A stretch of 64,000 nt of DNA from Clavaria fumosa (Eukaryota; Basidiomycota; Agaricomycetes; Agaricales; Clavariaceae). This document shows, in pieces, positions 24,159-33,987 of the stretch. The stretch is from NCBI GenBank assembly GCA_951802425.1, contig OX637801.1, positions 1,674,001-1,738,000 of the forward strand, given 5' to 3'. Position 1 is the first letter of the stretch. Each line of letters starts with the position of its first letter. The notes under the pieces were generated by a model. That model was not told the origin of the DNA. It searched no databases and saw only the letters and a list, made by a program, of their open reading frames with translations. The position numbers and the translations under genes were made by a program.

Positions 24159-24271
24159 TGTTTTCCAGGTATTACTGCTGACAGACGACCAGAACGACAC
24201 GGAACTGCGGGGTTTGATCTGACCGCTCAGCTGACAAACTCGATCATCATTTCCTTTTCCGGCGGTCGACG
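24159..24271. promoter_or_regulatory. Shared promoter between TMEM14 and EEF1AKMT4-like genes
   Basis: Only 113 bp separate the two divergent start codons, so both promoters must lie here or overlap the genes. No TATA box is evident. Confidence 0.5.
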
Positions 24272-25327
24272 ATGAGCGGTATACGGAATACGGAGGTCCT
24301 GCCCGGGAGAAATGAGGAATACGGGGACAAGGAGTACTGGTCTGTGCTTTCTATCTCAGGTGAAGGGCTCGAATGCTGAATGCGAGCTCAGGAACCAGCG
24401 TTATACTCGGTGAAATGGAGCCATCGTTACATGGCGACACTTTACGCTAATGTTTGCTTTCAGAGAATCAGGAAGCACATACGACTGGTTCAAATCATAC
24501 AACGACATAGCGCCGTTAATCCATGAGTTAATTCCAGATCAGGGTGCTCGTATTCTGATGGTCGGGTGTGGAAATTCCCAACTGTCTGAGGAAGTAAGCT
24601 GCGGGACTTTCGCCGCTGAACCATTGCTGAGAAGCACGCTACAGATGCACGACGATGGCTACAAGAACATTGTGAATATTGACGTTCGTGGCCGTCTCTC
24701 TAGCGTGTTTCTAGCACAAAGGCTACATACACGATGGCGTTAGTATTCCAATGTTGTTATCGAGCAAATGCGCCGCCGGAACCAAGGCAGGCCTGAAATG
24801 ACTTGTGGGTTCCTCGTGGCGGACCCATCGGTAAGTGATCATTCACTTCAGAATCCAGGGCAAGAAATGGATGTCCGTCAATTGCAAATTGAAGACAATA
24901 GCTTTGATGTTGCTATCGACAAAGGTAAGTGACCAGAATAGCTGACCGGATTGTTGAAGCTCGCTGAAACAATCACCAGGGACTATGGATGCAATGATGA
25001 CTGCAAAAGGAGACGTTTGGGTGAGATACTAGTCGAGCTACCATCACACCCTCTTACCTAGCTGCAGGACCCTCCTCCTCAAGTCATCGCCGACTGTACA
25101 AGGGAAGTAGATGAAGTTCTGAGGTCAGAAGGTCCACTCCGTGTTCATCCAGTTGACCCTGATTGACGATTCGCAGGATCTTGCGAAAGAAGACAGGTTT
25201 ATTCTTATATTTGACCTTCGGTCAACCTCATTTCCGCCGTCGTTACTTGCAACGACCCCAGACGACGATGGAAGTACGTGAGCTGGGCGACGCATTTCAC
25301 TACTATCTATATGTGGTCCGTACGTGA
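24272..25327 (+). CDS. EEF1AKMT4-like SAM-dependent lysine methyltransferase
   Basis: The N-terminus MSGIRNTEVLPGRNEEYGDK is followed by EYW, and an 18-nt micro-exon at 24392-24409 supplies NQRYT. The frame then continues RESGSTYDWFKSYND. The SAM motif RILMVGCGNSQLSEE follows, then NIVNIDYSNVVIEQM, the acidic motif TWQEMDVRQL, and FDVAIDKGTMDAMM. It ends with GQPHFRRRYLQ and DAFHYYLYVVRT. This order matches human EEF1AKMT4 (the methyltransferase part of the ECE2 locus), which methylates a lysine of elongation factor eEF1A in the cytosol. Exons are short and introns are about 50 nt. Its stop lies 50 bp from that of the convergent neighbour. The family is clear; the exact target lysine is inferred from the human enzyme. 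Confidence 0.87.
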
Positions 25328-25377
25328 GAGCGTTTCGCTATTGGGAGGTTGTGACTGTCGCAAAGATGCGTCGCTGC

Positions 25378-27094
25378 TTAGAATAGAAATTTGACATTTT
25401 TATAGAAATCTAGCATGGGATTCTCGCCGTTGCGTAGTCGGGTCTTGCTGAGGTCCGCGTATGTCTCGAGGAACTCGGCGTGCGTGAAGACATTCGACAT
25501 GCGCTCCCCCACCGGAAGACCGCTCGCAGAAGAGACGCCATCGAGGGGTGTCCTTCTATTGCTTGGTCTGTAAGAGGAGAAGAAATCGTTCCCGAGGGCT
25601 AGAGACGTCGTACTAGTGGTCAAGGGCGAAGAACGAGAGGGAAATGCAGGATCGTCCAAAATAGTGGACTCTCTGGCGCCGGGTTCAGAGACAGCGTGCT
25701 CGTACATGTCTCGAAGATGCTCGAAATTCGTGGGGAAAAAGATGTCGAACCAGCCTTGGCTGACGAGTAAGGTATTGCAAGGTACGGTAGTTCCCCTATA
25801 GCGAGTTTGCACAACGGGGGCATTGATACCCGGGATGGTGTCGGGGAGCGATGCAAAGTCTGACAGAAGAAGACGGTGGCGCGGAAAGTGCCTACGAAGT
25901 GTTCTCAATAAGCTGGCCAAACGAGTGGGAATGTATTCGGGCCTTGAAAGATTGGCCGCAAATGGCAGCGCGCCGTAGAGTTTCCTCGAAACGGAAGACC
26001 ATCGCAATAACCTTGAGACCGGAGGAGGGTGAGACAATTTAAGGCGAAAGTCCAAGTAGGAGGAAATCAGTGGATCCGTGACTTTAGTGTAGAAAGTGTG
26101 GAAATCGCGATGCTCATCAATAGCAATGTAGCCTTGGTACGGCTCGAGGGATTTCATGTCGAATCGTACGACATCATGCGCGAAATTGTCCTGCTTCGTG
26201 TTTGGAACAGATAGAGAAATCGAATCAGAAATCAGGCTCACGACGACTTCCATAGCCACAAAGAAACACGGTGCGGATTCTCTCATCTCCCATTGAAAAA
26301 CGCTCTGATGAACGAATTTCACGCAAGGGTGTACCAGCCTTAGCCTCTCCTGCTGCAGTTTCATCAATTTCGCGCTTATTTCGATTATAGTGTAGCGTGT
26401 GCGATCGTAGACGTCTGGATATTCGTCACGAATCAAATTCAGCACGTCTAGGGCAAGCGTGCCATTCCCAGCACCAATCTCGTAAATGACGAAGTCCTCG
26501 TAGGGGAAGTACTTGAGCAAATACTCCGAAACGAGACACCTTGCAATAGCCTGACCATACCAGGGCTGATGAACGTTGATCAGTGACAGGGCGGGAATCT
26601 ATATGAGATTTCACCTTGAACAGCTCTGTCGGTGTGTGCCATAGCTGTCTTCCAGGACCTTCCGAGGTTTCCTGTCTGTACTGGCCGTAGCGTTTGGCAA
26701 TCTCTTCTTGAAACTGGACGGAGTCCCGTATTGATGTGAAGTTGAAGCTGCCTTCTGCGGGGGAGACTATGGTTGCTTGCTGCGGAAAATATCCGTAATG
26801 CGGGTTGTACAAAGAGTCCTCAATGAAGTCTCTAACAAGGAGCTTCACGCGTGTCGGCGGTTCGCGATGCTTTTGTAAGTCATTGGCCGTCACAAGCGGA
26901 TAATCGAGATGCTCGCGTTCTGGAGCATCATCGAAAGAAACAGTCCTGTTGTAGTCGAACTTCTCTGGATATTTCGAAGATGGATGGGACGCAGGTTCCT
27001 TGAGGCTTGACGACGCTAGAAAGCGAGAGAACAAGAAACAGGATTGTGTATTCAAAAATCGAGAAGGGGCTGCCGACGTGACCAAGGAAAACAT
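25378..27094 (-). CDS. NDUFAF7/MidA-like methyltransferase (DUF185 family)
   Basis: The start at 27094 gives MFSLVTSAAPSRFLNTQSCF, an Arg/Ser-rich leader suited to mitochondrial import. The frame then reads VKLLVRDFIEDSLYNPHYGY, typical of this family's start, and after one intron PWYGQAIARCLVSEYL. The SAM motif FVIYEIGAGNGTLALD follows, then ARYTIIEIS-like and FFVAMEVVDNFAHDVV. The C-terminal half ends FYKNVKFLF. NDUFAF7 dimethylates an arginine of the complex I subunit NDUFS2 in the mitochondrial matrix, and the same job is inferred here. A short retained-looking stretch after VAMEVV is probably an intron. It is divergent to MMS19, with a Mug135-type insertion between them. Confidence 0.82.
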
Positions 27095-27158
27095 AAATAT
27101 TGAGGTTTGCAAGTCGTCGCAGGCCACTGTTCAGAGGAGCTTCAACGCGTCAGTTGAA

Positions 27159-27167
27159 TGTCACATG
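27159..27167. repeat. Left putative target-site duplication (TGTCACATG)
   Basis: Nine-base direct repeat, identical to 27927-27935, bordering the Mug135-bearing segment. Confidence 0.5.
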
Positions 27168-27175
27168 TTTTTGAA

Positions 27176-27232
27176 CCTCAAGGCCTCAAGCTCAAGCTTC
27201 AAGCTTCAAGCTTCAAGGCCTCAACAGGACTC
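27176..27232. repeat. CTTCAAG/CTCAAG microsatellite
   Basis: Tandem and near-tandem copies of CTCAAG, CTTCAAG and GGCCTCAA fill this stretch just inside the left end of the insertion. It is non-coding and lies upstream of the Mug135-like start codon. Confidence 0.7.
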
Positions 27233-27249
27233 AACTTTGAACCTCAACC

Positions 27250-27824
27250 ATGCCTGTGCCATGCCCAAACCCACCTGCAGGCAACACCCCACTCCCTCCC
27301 CAGCTGCAAGACCCTGCTACTCTTGAGGATATCAATATCTCAAATGCTGGTGATGGTATCATATATTCATCTAACTCCATTGGCACTTATTGACCATCTG
27401 CTGTCAGCTGTAGCACCACCCTGGTTCCAGCCAGCCCTGGCTGCAGGCTTGGCTCCATTGAGACAGGTTGCATGCATTGTAAGTTGAATTTTATCTGTTG
27501 TATTTCATGTCTTTAATGTTTGAACCAGACACACAACCTTCTTTCAGGTGATGGGCATTCCCACCCTTTTGAGGTTGTTCCCTTTCTCAATGGAACACTT
27601 CCAACAAATCCTCCAGTATGTCCTGTCTCACTTTGCATGTTCCCCTAATAATATTGCATCACCAGCACAACCTCCCCCCTCTTGTAGATGTGGGAGTTAT
27701 CAATGCATTGACTGGGGCACAGGCCACTGCATATCTTGTAGGCTATGGACAACCAGTTCCTCATCTCATTGCAGAACGCCTTAAAGCCATTTGTATTGCA
27801 GTTGGCTGTGCTGCAGAAATTTGA
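27250..27824 (+). CDS. Mug135-like protein
   Basis: The ATG at 27250 begins MPVPCPNPPAGNTPLPPQLQ. After one or two probable introns the frame reads VAPPWFQPALAAGLAPLR. The last part contains HPFEVVPFLNGTLPTNPP, HNLPPLVDVGVINALTGAQA and TAYLVGYGQPVPHLIAERLK, and ends IAVGCAAEI. These C-terminal motifs match the fungal Mug135-like C-terminal domain, a small family with many copies in mushroom genomes. In fission yeast the name comes from meiotic up-regulation; no biochemical role is known to me. The protein would be about 130-150 residues. The gene lies wholly inside the segment bounded by direct repeats, which suggests that it moved here recently. Intron boundaries in the first half are uncertain. 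Confidence 0.6.
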
Positions 27825-27926
27825 TGTTCTACAGTTCCAGATAGTCAAATTTGACTATTTGGGTTTCTGGTGAATTTTGGTGAAAAATGACTCAGAATCA
27901 AATTCTATGTCTTGAGCAATATGTAG

Positions 27927-27935
27927 TGTCACATG
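27927..27935. repeat. Right putative target-site duplication (TGTCACATG)
   Basis: Nine-base direct repeat, identical to 27159-27167. A 9-bp duplication would fit Mutator-like insertion, but length alone does not prove the class. Confidence 0.5.
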
Positions 27936-28030
27936 AGAATGGAAACTTGCGCGCTCCTGCATGCGCATGACTTGCTTCAAATCTCGAGGAGCATAACAAG
28001 CCAATTTATCTTGGATCGGCACATACCACT

Positions 28031-31000
28031 ATGGCAGAAATGGAATGGTTCCTCCGCGCCTGGGTGGCCTCCAGCCGAGACCAGGAGGTTAACGAAGCAG
28101 TGTCAGGCATGTTCCTGCATGTCTTCCTGGCAATTCGACGGCGTGAATGATATTATCAATCGCAGAAATCTCTGCTGGGCGGGCTACTCTTCTGGACATT
28201 ATAAAAGCTCTAGGAGAGTACCTCACTTCAGAAGAGGATGAACTTCGAACCAAGGGTACATATCGAGTTTGTTTCTTGGAATGGCTCTCATTTGTAAGAT
28301 ACAAGGCGTCCAATTTCTCTCTTCAGTGCTGGAGAAATGCCCACCCGAGAAGTTGAATCGTCAAGCAGGTGTGCTACTATCTCCCCGTATCCGAGGTTGA
28401 TTTTAACCATTTGAAAGTCAGAGTCTTGGTTACGTTTTACTGCGATAAATTAGACGATACTGAGACAATCGTGCCTGCTTTAAGAGGGTTGAACGCGCTA
28501 ATCAGGCTGCCGAACGTTACATCTAGCGAGGCGTTGCAAACAATTCGAGCGTAAATACATCGCCGAATTTTCCAATTTACCCCGTCCTGAGCCCAGAACC
28601 TTAGATTGTTCTCGCATGTGCAGATGAAGGCTCTGGCACAATCAGCACGATGCCTTGTGTTTTCAATCATCGACGTTCTTGTTGCCCATCATCGTGATGG
28701 TATGGAATATTTGACCTCGACCACGCGAATAACCATTGATATTTGGATGCTAGCCTTGAAAGCTATCAACGAAGAGTTCTTAGCAGGCTATCTTCGCTTG
28801 GCGGAGGGCGAGAAAGATCCTCGCAATTTGATCATTGCCTTCGCGATCGAGCGGGTTCTTCTGATCGAATTCGATATCCAGAACCACGTTGAGGTATGCA
28901 CAGAGTAGATGTTCGATTGTGTACGTTAAGAGGGTCATCAGGATTTCTTCAACGCCATCTTCTGTTACTTTCCCATCACCTTCAAGCCTCCACCGAATGA
29001 CCCATATGGCGTCACTGCGGACGATCTGAAATCGGCTCTCTGGTGTGTTTACATTGTACTTGGTGTCTTTGTTATTCAGTAACACCCTCGTCCAGTTCAT
29101 GCGTTAGTGCCACTCCAAGCTTTGGCCCCTTGGCAATCCCTTTGTTCCTAGAGAAGGTGATGGCCGGATCGCCTGCGAACAAGGTATGTCTGAATATAGA
29201 TATAATGACCCTTGCCGAAACGCAAAATAGAGGCATGCCCTTCATACAATAAGCTATTGCCTTCCTATTTATGGAGCAAGCACGGCGCGCTCCTTTACCC
29301 GAGAATTATGGAGTACTCTCAAGATCGAGGTTCGTTTTCTCAGATTCAAGATGACCATCTTCCGACTATGCTCCAAGGTGCTGCATTCGACTGATCCTGA
29401 GACAGAGCGTGAAGCTCTCAAGACCATGCAAGTCGTCGTGAACGTGGTTTATGCGAACGAACTTCGGTCTCAGGACGTTAAAGGTTTTGCCAAGACTGCT
29501 TGCGAGGAGTGTGTGCAAATCCTCCGAGAACCGGAAAAGAATCAAGCCAAAGCCGCTATCAAGATTGTATGTGCTTTGATTGCCACAACGCGTACGCATT
29601 TATGCACCGTTCTCAGAGCACGAAGGATTGATGAGGCTTACACAGCGTCTGTATCCAATTTCACATTATCTCAGATCATCCCACATCTTGTTTCTTCATT
29701 TTTGAATTCAGATGAAGTTACTAACCGCCCACAAATTCTGGCTCACATTTCGAACATCATATCGGCTACCAACGTTTCACCTGAGAGCGGGGGCGACATT
29801 CTGTTGCTTCCTTATAAGGATGGCATCCTATCAGTTGTGTCTGCCGGCTGCAAGTCTTCTGCGACTGCGACTGCTGCTCTCGACTGTCTTGGCGGCTTGA
29901 TAGCTGCAAAGCATTTGCTCTCAGATGAAGAATTGGGCTTCATGGTCTGTATAACCAATGAAATCATACAAGATGGATCGCTCGAATTCGAAGCCGCAAG
30001 GTAGGCGTGACAGAATTGCATCTTCGCAATGAGCTCAGGCTCCTAATGCCACCATAGAGACACAGCGTTGGACGTCCTTTCTAATGTTTCTCTCTGTGCG
30101 CCAAGACATATAGAGGAACAGACTCTGCCCCTCCTCTTTGCGTCCCTACCAGACAGATATCCACCTCGACAGGCCACTGTTGAACGTGCTAGGTATTGGG
30201 GAGCTCTCTCAGGGCTCAGCAAACTGTGCCTTCCAGCTCAATTATTTGAGATCCTCGTGGTTCGCCTAGTCACAAAAGTGGAACTAATTTGTCAGTCTTC
30301 CGACCAGGGAGAGGATGTCGAACTTGGCGCTGCATATGTTCACTCCATGTTGAACACTCTGGCGAACACATTGATAACTAAAGTCGACGAGGGTCATGTC
30401 GATATTCCGAAATATATTGACCGCCTAGTCTCTCGTCTCCTCACTCTCCTCATCTCTTCCGCCCTTCTTCCAAATAACCGCCAACTGATCGCCGCTGACT
30501 GTCGAGTCATCAAAGTCTCTGCACAAATTGTGAAAATAATCGTTGAAAAACTGCCCATCGAGTACGTGTGTTGTTGCGAAAAATAAGGAGAAGATTTATC
30601 GCCTATATTTGTCAGGAAACAACGGACTTTCGTGGCCTCTCTCTACTCTGCCTTTCTGTTCGGGAAGGTCAGCGCAATCGCCATAAGCCATCAGACAATG
30701 CCCGATAATCCAAATTTCCTACCCCTACAAGTAAGTCCGCGCGTCATCATCAATTAGAATTTTGCTTCATGTGCGCTACCAGAATGATGCTTCGGCTTCG
30801 CAGAGGAACCTTCTACCCCTCCTAGCCGCAGCGACAATTCCATTGATACGAGATGTAAGGCAAGATGTGCATGTCTGCTTGACGCGCGAGACTCATTGCA
30901 ATTCTAAGGTCGAAATTCCTGTCGATAACATCAACAAGTTCTTAGGGCAGCTCGTAGAGTGGAGTTTGGTGCCAGACAGCAATGCCATCCAGAGAGAAGT

Positions 31001-32261
31001 AGCATATCATATTATCGCATCGATTGTCAACAAACACACGCAAGGCATGTGATTGCGATTGCGGCTCCTACCCTTACACTGGATGCTTTTCTAGACGTCG
31101 GCGAATTCTTATCCGATACATTAACGCTTTTCTGGGACCGATATATTTCTGACTCAAGTGTTGATCCCGAGAGGCGCCGACATGCGATGGAGGCTTGGCA
31201 CTGGGTCTGTTTATACAGTATCAACTTCAGTTTTTATTGCTCATGACCCGCAGGTAACTAAAGCCCTGGTCGTACAAGACATCGCAGATGCTGTGAAATT
31301 TTCCGACCGTTTGATGGACTTGTTCAATGACAAGAGTGTCAGCTGGGTTGCTGCAAAATTCTTAGGCGATTTGCCATGTACAGATTTGGTGCTCACCAAG
31401 CGCAACCATGCGGTCACCAAAGTCCATCTCTATCAATACATGGCTAGCAGATTCTCATCATGCAACGACAGGTTCTCTATGGCCAAAAGTTTTTCAATCG
31501 CCTATTGCCACGAATAAAGGAGGGAGTAACACTGTCACCTGGTATGCTACACACCGTTCATTCCCGGTGTCTTGTTGACTGCCGGGCTAGATGACCTTCA
31601 AACTAGCGCGTGCCTCGTGGCTCTCACATCAATCCTAAGGAGTTTTCCCAAGGCCATCTATGCCACCGATTTCCATCCGGTATCGTTTTACCATTAATAT
31701 TTCACTGGTTATTCCTAACAATTCATAGCTCATTCCTTTACTTATTTGTGGATTAGAACTCTCCGATGCGAATATTCGAGCGAACATCATTGACACGTTT
31801 CTATCCGTGACAGATGCCGAGTCAACACACCTACCCCTCATATCCGAACATGCTTCGACTTTGATAAATGCTATGCTGAAGAATTGCAAGCTTCAGACCA
31901 TCACATCCACCGTGGGTCTTGTCCACTTTCATTTGTGTCCAAACTGAAGGTTTCGATAGCGAGTTCGCCTCTCGGCTCTGCGATATTTGGCGGTTTTGCC
32001 GAAGGTACTACGCTATGATGTCTTGCATCCTTTCAAAGCGAAGGCCCTTAGGGAATTGTGTGATGCGCTGGATGATCCCAAGAGGTCAGTGCGTAAAGAG
32101 GCAGTGGTCGCCAGGTGACTATAAGATTGTCCTCAGTTTGACTGTAGCTTGTCGACTTACTCCGCGTTTCTCAGAACAGCTTGGCAAGTACATGTACCAA
32201 GATTAACGCTGAGACTAAACAAACTAAGTATCCCGCTGTCAGGTTCAAATGCAATGGTTGA
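28031..32261 (+). CDS. MMS19: MMS19, cytosolic iron-sulphur targeting factor
   Basis: Many short exons build a HEAT-repeat protein of about 1000 residues. The start MAEMEWFLRAWVASSRDQEV joins, across a GC-AG intron (28107-28165), to EISAGRATLLDIIKALGEYL. Family landmarks follow: YLRLAEGEKDPRNLIIAF, CYFPITFKPPPNDPYGV, and near the end HPFKAKALRELCDALDDPKR, SVRKEAVVAR. A second GC-AG intron (32184-32242) gives the final TAWFKCNG; without splicing the frame would stop at 32118. MMS19 hands Fe-S clusters from the CIA complex to DNA polymerases, helicases such as XPD, and other nuclear and cytosolic targets. Its promoter region contains the Mug135 insertion. Identification is secure; some middle exon edges are approximate. 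Confidence 0.88.
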
Positions 32262-32371
32262 GTGTCCAGGTAAAAGAGGCTGAACATTGTGGTCTATGTA
32301 TCGCGGGCATGCCTAGATTATCAATAGCGTGGTATAGAACCCAGTTACTCTACAGCTTGTGAGGGTATAGA

Positions 32372-33673
32372 TCATGACGCCGCCATAATAGTCTTGGTCT
32401 TGAGCGCTGCCTCGGCAAGCGCAAGCTCAAATGCTTGTAAATGCTCCTCAACAACCTTTCTCCCGTCGACCCTCCTTGACAAGGAGTAGTGAGTATTTGG
32501 CTGAGCGACCTCGTCAGTAGATGCGTCATCGTCGCCACCAGCTTCCCATTTCTCAATCTTCAGCCGACTAGTTTCAGCACTATCCCAATCCGTTTTCCAT
32601 TCTCCCAATTTGTTTTTCAAGGCGCGGAGCTTACGACCAGCTTCAGTGGTAGCTGCCTTATTGACCTGGGCCTGCTCGGAGACTGTAGATAAAGACGACA
32701 CAAGGGAGTCGGTAAGGGTGCGAAGGTCGGCAAGGCGAGGGATAGTCCTCGATGGCGTTGGAGGGCCGTCTATGGGAGGTAGGTGGGGGAACGAAGTCTG
32801 AGTAGGTGACTCTACTCCCGCCTCAAATCCCTCGTGGTCTTGGTCTGAATCTGTGTCGCAGCTTTCCTCCTCGAGGGTCTCCAATCGACCGTTCGGCTTG
32901 GGGGCCACCGCCTTAACCTCATCTGACAACTCTTCAAGTCCAGTCAACTCGTCCAGTTGACCCAACACCTCGCTACCCCCAACTTCGCCCGCAATCTTTC
33001 TAAATTCGCGTTCACATTCCAGCAGGGCCCGTAGTTGTTCCTCCCTGTCACGACTCGTCTCGTTGATGCGCCGTATGACTTCTAAGGTAATCTTCTCTAA
33101 TGTTGGTTGTTTTGCCGAGGGACCAGAGTCAACGTCAAGATGTCGGAGGTGTGAAAGGAAGTTGTCAGTGGACACGATGTTCTGGGCGAGGACGTCTATG
33201 GCATCTTGGGGCGGATGGAGGTCTTCCTTCGCAGGACTAAGCGGGCTGCCAAGAATCTCACCGTCTGGGATGGCCGTCGGATCTGAGAACTGAGAGACGC
33301 GCTCGTTTTCGAACGCAAACGACTGAGGGTGCAGCTCGTCCGAAGACAAGGGGCCTTCGTCCAACCCTCGCTGATTATCGTGTGGCTCGAGTTCTGCATC
33401 GATACCTTCACCCTCTTCATCGAATTCTATCCCAAACTCCTCTGCCAGTAGCTTTGAACCTGCAGAAGGCTCTGGCATGAGCGCCGCGGCGAGTTCGTGC
33501 GCTAGTGACTGGAGACCATTTGGCGCGTCGTCTGCGACTTGGGAAGAGGATATGCCACGCAGAGAAGCGCTGGAACGGCGAATGCCCAAGCTTTGCCTCG
33601 TTGAGGGAAATTTTGGGGAGAGAAACTGAGAGCTGGATGGGCCAGTAACCTCAAGGTTGTCGACCATTAGCAT
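32372..33673 (-). CDS. Unknown acidic coiled-coil protein
   Basis: A single uninterrupted frame of 433 residues starts at 33673 (MLMVDNLEVTG); a start at 33667 is equally possible. Residues about 55-85 hold a conserved-looking block, LAHELAAALMPEPSAGSKLL followed by AEEFGIEFDEE. Two helical, coiled-coil-like regions follow, near 180-250 (LEKITLEVIRRINETSRDRE) and 315-370 (ADLRTLTDSLVSSLSTVSEQ, then RKLRALKNKLGEWKTDWDSA). The C-terminus is a further helix. It is very acidic, with no membrane segment, enzyme motif or nuclear signal that I can name. It looks like a structural or cytoskeleton-linked fungal protein, but no family is claimed. Unlike its neighbours it has no introns. Confidence 0.65.
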   Translation of the reverse strand: MLMVDNLEVTGPSSSQFLSPKFPSTRQSLGIRRSSASLRGISSSQVADDAPNGLQSLAHELAAALMPEPSAGSKLLAEEFGIEFDEEGEGIDAELEPHDNQRGLDEGPLSSDELHPQSFAFENERVSQFSDPTAIPDGEILGSPLSPAKEDLHPPQDAIDVLAQNIVSTDNFLSHLRHLDVDSGPSAKQPTLEKITLEVIRRINETSRDREEQLRALLECEREFRKIAGEVGGSEVLGQLDELTGLEELSDEVKAVAPKPNGRLETLEEESCDTDSDQDHEGFEAGVESPTQTSFPHLPPIDGPPTPSRTIPRLADLRTLTDSLVSSLSTVSEQAQVNKAATTEAGRKLRALKNKLGEWKTDWDSAETSRLKIEKWEAGGDDDASTDEVAQPNTHYSLSRRVDGRKVVEEHLQAFELALAEAALKTKTIMAAS

Positions 33674-33987
33674 AGGTGCCAGCGCTCAATAGTATTGCAA
33701 GTCAGTTGTAGTCCAGGGTCGTTGTAGTAGGCAATTTCCTTTCTTGTCGACCGTTGCCACACACGCGACATGTACTTTTGTGTTTCATCGTAAATCAGCA
33801 TTTGTGCACCGCAACATGTAGCGAAGATAAAGACGCGGTTGTACCTTCGGTGCGTGTGCTAAGTAAGGGTGGATTGTGTGTGGATGAGGAGGTGAAAATT
33901 TAATGTGGGAAACAACGCAATCATTTACAGTATGGTGGTTCGAACGTGTCTGAGGGGCAGACGCAAGGCGTACATTCTAGTGTTCAG
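33674..33987. other. Spacer between the coiled-coil gene and the CLC gene
   Basis: These 314 bp must include the promoter of the coiled-coil gene and the CLC terminator. No distinct element was recognised. Confidence 0.35.

Larger units (their letters stand above)
27168..27926. mobile_element. Mug135-bearing insertion with 9-bp flanking direct repeats
   Basis: The segment is bounded by perfect direct repeats TGTCACATG at 27159-27167 and 27927-27935, as expected for a target-site duplication. It starts TTTTTGAACCTCAAGG and contains CTTCAAG microsatellite units, then the Mug135-like gene, then an AT-rich tail. Inside the right end, TCTTGAG is a weak inverted match to CCTCAAG at the left end. 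Base composition differs from the flanking genes. Removing the segment and one repeat leaves 168 bp between two divergent genes, like other shared promoters here. No transposase is encoded, so it would be a passenger or non-autonomous element. Confidence 0.5.
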
